Assembly (NCBI RefSeq): GCF_015714715.1
Contig: NZ_WAHS01000001.1
Location: 1,736,001-1,800,000, forward strand
Direction: 5' to 3'
Source: Aestuariivirga litoralis
GTDB lineage: Bacteria; Pseudomonadota; Alphaproteobacteria; Rhizobiales; Aestuariivirgaceae
DNA: 64,000 nt
Part shown: piece after piece, positions 61,338 through 64,000 of the stretch
Numbering within the stretch: the first letter of the stretch is position 1
Layout: each line of letters begins with the position of its first letter
Notes under the pieces: generated by a model
Told to the model about the DNA's origin: nothing
What the model saw: the letters and a program-made list of their open reading frames with translations, nothing else
The model's database searches: none
Position numbers and translations under genes: made by a program

Positions 61338-64000
61338 ATGAATTTCACCGACATCTTTATCAAACGACCCGTCCTCGCGATGGTGATCAGCCTGTTCTTT
61401 GTGGTGCTGGGCCTGCGCTCGATGACCAGCCTGCCGATCAACCAATACCCACAGTCGCAATCCGCCGTGGTGACGGTGGCAACGGCCTATCCGGGTGCTG
61501 ATGCCGCCACCATTGCGGGCTTCATCACGCAACCGCTGGAAGCCTCGATCGCGCAGGCGCAGGGCATTGATTATCTGTCGTCCTCCAGCTCAAGCTCGGT
61601 TTCGACCATCACCGCAACGCTGCGTCTGAATTATGATGCCGACCGCGCGCTGACGCAGATTTCCACGCAAGTGAATGCTGTCAAGAACCAACTCCCTGCC
61701 GCCGCGCAGGCGCCGACTATTACGGTGGCCACCGGGCAGACCACTGATGCCATGTATCTGGGCTTCTACAGCGACACGCTGCCCACCAATGACGTGACCG
61801 ACTATCTGGTGCGCGTGGTGGTGCCGCAGCTCAATGCCGTTTCCGGCGTGCAAGCCGCGGAAGTGTTGGGCGGACGCGTGTTCGCGCTGCGCGCCTGGCT
61901 GGACCCTGACCGGATGGCCGGCCACGGGGTGACAGCCAGTGAAGTGAGCGCTGCTCTGGCCAGCAACAATTACCTTGCGGCTTTGGGCCAGAGCAAAGGA
62001 AACATGGTCACTGTGCCGCTCACGGCGTCCACTGATCTCCACTCGGTTGATGATTTCAACAAGCTGGTCATCAAGCAGAATGGCGCATCGGTGGTGCGGC
62101 TTGAGGATGTAGCGACCGTTGTGCTGGGTTCGCAGAATTATGATTTGAACGTGGCCTTCAGCGGCGTGCGCTCAGTGTTCATCGGCATCAAGGTGGCGCC
62201 GGAAGCTAACATTCTGAATGTGGCAGCAGGCGTGACCAAGGCGTTCCCGAACATCACCGGGCAATTGCCGACCGGGCTGACTGGCAAGATCGTTTACGAT
62301 TCCACCGAGTTCATCAAGTCGTCGATTTATGAAGTGATCAAGACGCTGGGCGAAGCACTGCTGATCGTAACCGTAGTGATCTTCCTGTTCCTCGGCTCGT
62401 TCCGCGCCATCGTGGTGCCGCTGATCGCGATGCCGCTCTCACTGATCGGCACGTTCTTCGTGATGCAGCTTCTCGGGTACTCGATCAACCTGCTGACGCT
62501 GCTGGCCATGGTTCTTGCCATCGGCCTTGTGGTCGATGACGCCATCATTGTCGTCGAAAACGTTGATCGGCATATGAAGGAAGAGGGCAAGTCGCCGATG
62601 CAATCGGCCTTACTGGCGGCGCGTGAACTGGGCGGGCCCATTCTGGCCATGACCACGGTGCTGATCGCGGTTTATCTGCCGATTGGCTTTCAGGGCGGTT
62701 TGACCGGCACGCTGTTTGTGGAATTCGCCTTTTCTCTGGCGGGTGCCGTGACCATTTCCGGCATCGTGGCGCTCACGCTTTCGCCGATGATGTGCTCGCG
62801 CATCTTCAGCCCGTCGCAGGATTCGGGCTGGATGGCCCGGCATATCGATGCCATTTTTGAGCGCGTAAAGCATGGCTATGAGCGCTTGCTGGGCAGCCTT
62901 TTGCAAACCTATTCAGTTTTGATCGTGATGGCTGGGGTGCTGATCGTGCTGCTGGTAGCCATGTTCCAAATGTCGCAATCCGAACTGGCACCCAATGAAG
63001 ACCAAGGCATCGTGGTGGGAATCATGACCGGGCCTCCGACGGCAACTGCAGACCAAATGCAGATTTATTCGACGCAATCCTATGATGTTGCCAAGAATGT
63101 GCCGGAATATAGCCAGATGTTCCAGATCACCGGCTTTCCCACCGCGCATGGTGGCTTTGCCGGCGTGATCCTGAAGCCCTATGCCGAACGCACGCGCAGT
63201 GCCGCCGAGGTGCAAGGCGACCTGCAGGCTGGCTGGAGCAAGATTGCCGGCGCCAATATTGCGGCCTTCCAATTCCCACCGCTGCCCGGCGCTTCGGGCC
63301 TGCCGGTGCAATTCGTCATCACTACCACACAGCCGTTCCAGAATCTGGATGGCGTGGTACAGGCGGTGCTGCAGAAGGCACGCGCCGACAATAAATTCTA
63401 CTTCGTGGATTCCGACCTGAAGATCGATCTGCCGCAGGCCAATCTGGTGGTGGACAATGACAAGCTGGCTTCGCTGGGCCTCAGCAAACAGCAAGTGGCG
63501 GCGGCGTTGGGTACGGCGCTGGGCGGCGGTTATGTGAACTACTTCACCATAGACGGGCGCGCCTATCAGGTGATCCCGCAGGTGCTGCAGGTGAACCGCC
63601 TGAACCCTTCTGATGTGCTAGATCTTTACATCCCGACGTCGAAAGGCCCTGTCACAGTGGGCACCATCGCGCATCTCGAACACAGCGTGGTTCCCGAATC
63701 GATTTCGCATTTCCAGCAGCTCAACTCGGCTACCATTTCCGGTGTTGCCGCGGGTGCACAGGGCGCAACGTTGGATTACTTGCGCCAGACCTTGGCGGAG
63801 GTGGCACCCACCGGTTTCTCGGCTGACTATGCCGGGCAGTCGCGCCAGTACCAGCAGGAGTCAGGTGGCTTCCTGATCACCATGGCGCTGTCGGTCATCA
63901 TCGTTTTCCTGGCGCTGTCGGCTTTGTTTGAAAGCTTCCGCGACCCCATCGTGATCCTTATCTCGGTGCCCTTGGCGCTGTTTGGCGCGGTGGTGTTCAT
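61338..64000 (+). CDS. RND multidrug efflux permease, partial
   Basis: The frame is open from ATG 61338 to the window end, 887 codons; a full HAE-1 pump has about 1,030-1,050, so roughly 150 are missing. It starts MNFTDIFIKRPVLAMVISLF (first span), has a large porter domain, then the span block with the proton-relay pair in AIGLVVDDAIIVVENVDRHM, and the second porter domain (QSELAPNEDQGIVVG). The last visible part is a new span region (ALSVIIVFLALSALFESF). With the adaptor upstream it forms a proton-driven tripartite exporter. The group looks closest to MexK/MuxB-like pumps; substrates unknown. Confidence 0.94.
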   Translation, partial: MNFTDIFIKRPVLAMVISLFFVVLGLRSMTSLPINQYPQSQSAVVTVATAYPGADAATIAGFITQPLEASIAQAQGIDYLSSSSSSSVSTITATLRLNYDADRALTQISTQVNAVKNQLPAAAQAPTITVATGQTTDAMYLGFYSDTLPTNDVTDYLVRVVVPQLNAVSGVQAAEVLGGRVFALRAWLDPDRMAGHGVTASEVSAALASNNYLAALGQSKGNMVTVPLTASTDLHSVDDFNKLVIKQNGASVVRLEDVATVVLGSQNYDLNVAFSGVRSVFIGIKVAPEANILNVAAGVTKAFPNITGQLPTGLTGKIVYDSTEFIKSSIYEVIKTLGEALLIVTVVIFLFLGSFRAIVVPLIAMPLSLIGTFFVMQLLGYSINLLTLLAMVLAIGLVVDDAIIVVENVDRHMKEEGKSPMQSALLAARELGGPILAMTTVLIAVYLPIGFQGGLTGTLFVEFAFSLAGAVTISGIVALTLSPMMCSRIFSPSQDSGWMARHIDAIFERVKHGYERLLGSLLQTYSVLIVMAGVLIVLLVAMFQMSQSELAPNEDQGIVVGIMTGPPTATADQMQIYSTQSYDVAKNVPEYSQMFQITGFPTAHGGFAGVILKPYAERTRSAAEVQGDLQAGWSKIAGANIAAFQFPPLPGASGLPVQFVITTTQPFQNLDGVVQAVLQKARADNKFYFVDSDLKIDLPQANLVVDNDKLASLGLSKQQVAAALGTALGGGYVNYFTIDGRAYQVIPQVLQVNRLNPSDVLDLYIPTSKGPVTVGTIAHLEHSVVPESISHFQQLNSATISGVAAGAQGATLDYLRQTLAEVAPTGFSADYAGQSRQYQQESGGFLITMALSVIIVFLALSALFESFRDPIVILISVPLALFGAVVF

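Noticed and set aside
60312-61532. 406-codon minus-strand frame opposite the RND adaptor
   Set aside because: Antisense shadow of the adaptor and pump genes.

Overview
The window reads as chromosomal DNA of a GC-rich alphaproteobacterium, most likely of the Hyphomicrobiales (Rhizobiales) side. The evidence is gene content: a C4-pathway 5-aminolevulinate synthase with an FNR/FixK-type box, a rhizobial-type cytochrome c maturation cluster, zapA next to a DUF4164 gene, DUF465, DUF5330, DUF6456 and DUF2336 genes, a ReAV-type asparaginase, and a mitofilin-like gene between hemD and hemY. No insertion sequences, prophage genes, integrases or CRISPR arrays were seen. Almost all of it is tightly packed genes with 4-11 bp overlaps inside operons, and no gene-free stretch exceeds about 300 bases.

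Layout. 1-3100 (minus strand): a small lipid or acyl-chain operon with a YghO/bacterial ceramide synthase-like acyltransferase, an unusual acyl carrier protein, a ketoacyl-ACP synthase and a hotdog-fold protein cut by the window edge. 3160-6550 (minus): a two-domain ALDH16-type aldehyde dehydrogenase and deoxyribose-phosphate aldolase. 6666-12013 (plus): ccmF-ccmG-ccmH-ccmI, then hemA behind an FNR/FixK box. 12014-14971: a small exported protein with candidate anoxia and stress signals upstream, a periplasmic glutathione peroxidase, a FolE-like gene overlapping a BLUF blue-light sensor gene, and an exported TPR protein. 14966-24431 (minus): inositol monophosphatase, Sel1-repeat protein, ThiE-like protein, Fsr-type exporter, pgk, lactate dehydrogenase-type flavoenzyme, an Ala/Lys/Pro-rich histone-H1-like protein, a DMT transporter and transketolase. 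24637-29865 (plus, mostly): DUF4164, zapA, marR-DUF1398, a Met/His-rich secreted peptide, a possible 6S-like structured RNA, a VOC protein, two DUF465 genes, purE-purK and rpsU.

29943-34263 holds envelope and regulatory genes (peptidoglycan-binding, DUF5330, sufE, DUF6456, PAS, DUF2336). 34398-38232 (plus) carries oligopeptidase B, an isochorismatase-family hydrolase and glutaryl-CoA dehydrogenase. At 38229-40892 a tetR-tauE pair diverges from a DUF4281/membrane-protein pair across three helically phased operators. 41024-46111 (plus) has sodB, a dipeptidase, an alcohol dehydrogenase and a rimB-rimK-aspartoacylase set. 46108-52316 has asparaginase, glpD, a TerC protein, acs and an EamA transporter. 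52321-55656 (minus) is methyltransferase-EVE-YciI-gpsA-tsaD, divergent from hemC-hemD-mitofilin-hemY. A tRNA-Thr(CGT) and an RND efflux adaptor/pump pair, the pump truncated by the window end, close the window.

Two themes recur. Heme supply and use is spread over three places (ccmFGHI, hemA, hemCD/Y), with an oxygen-responsive-type box at hemA. Central carbon genes (tkt, pgk, acs, gpsA, glpD, deoC) are present, but gap and fba are absent from the positions they hold in the tkt-gap-pgk-fba block of many relatives. Gene identities come from reading the translations. Regulatory sites and RNA structures are by eye and carry lower confidence.
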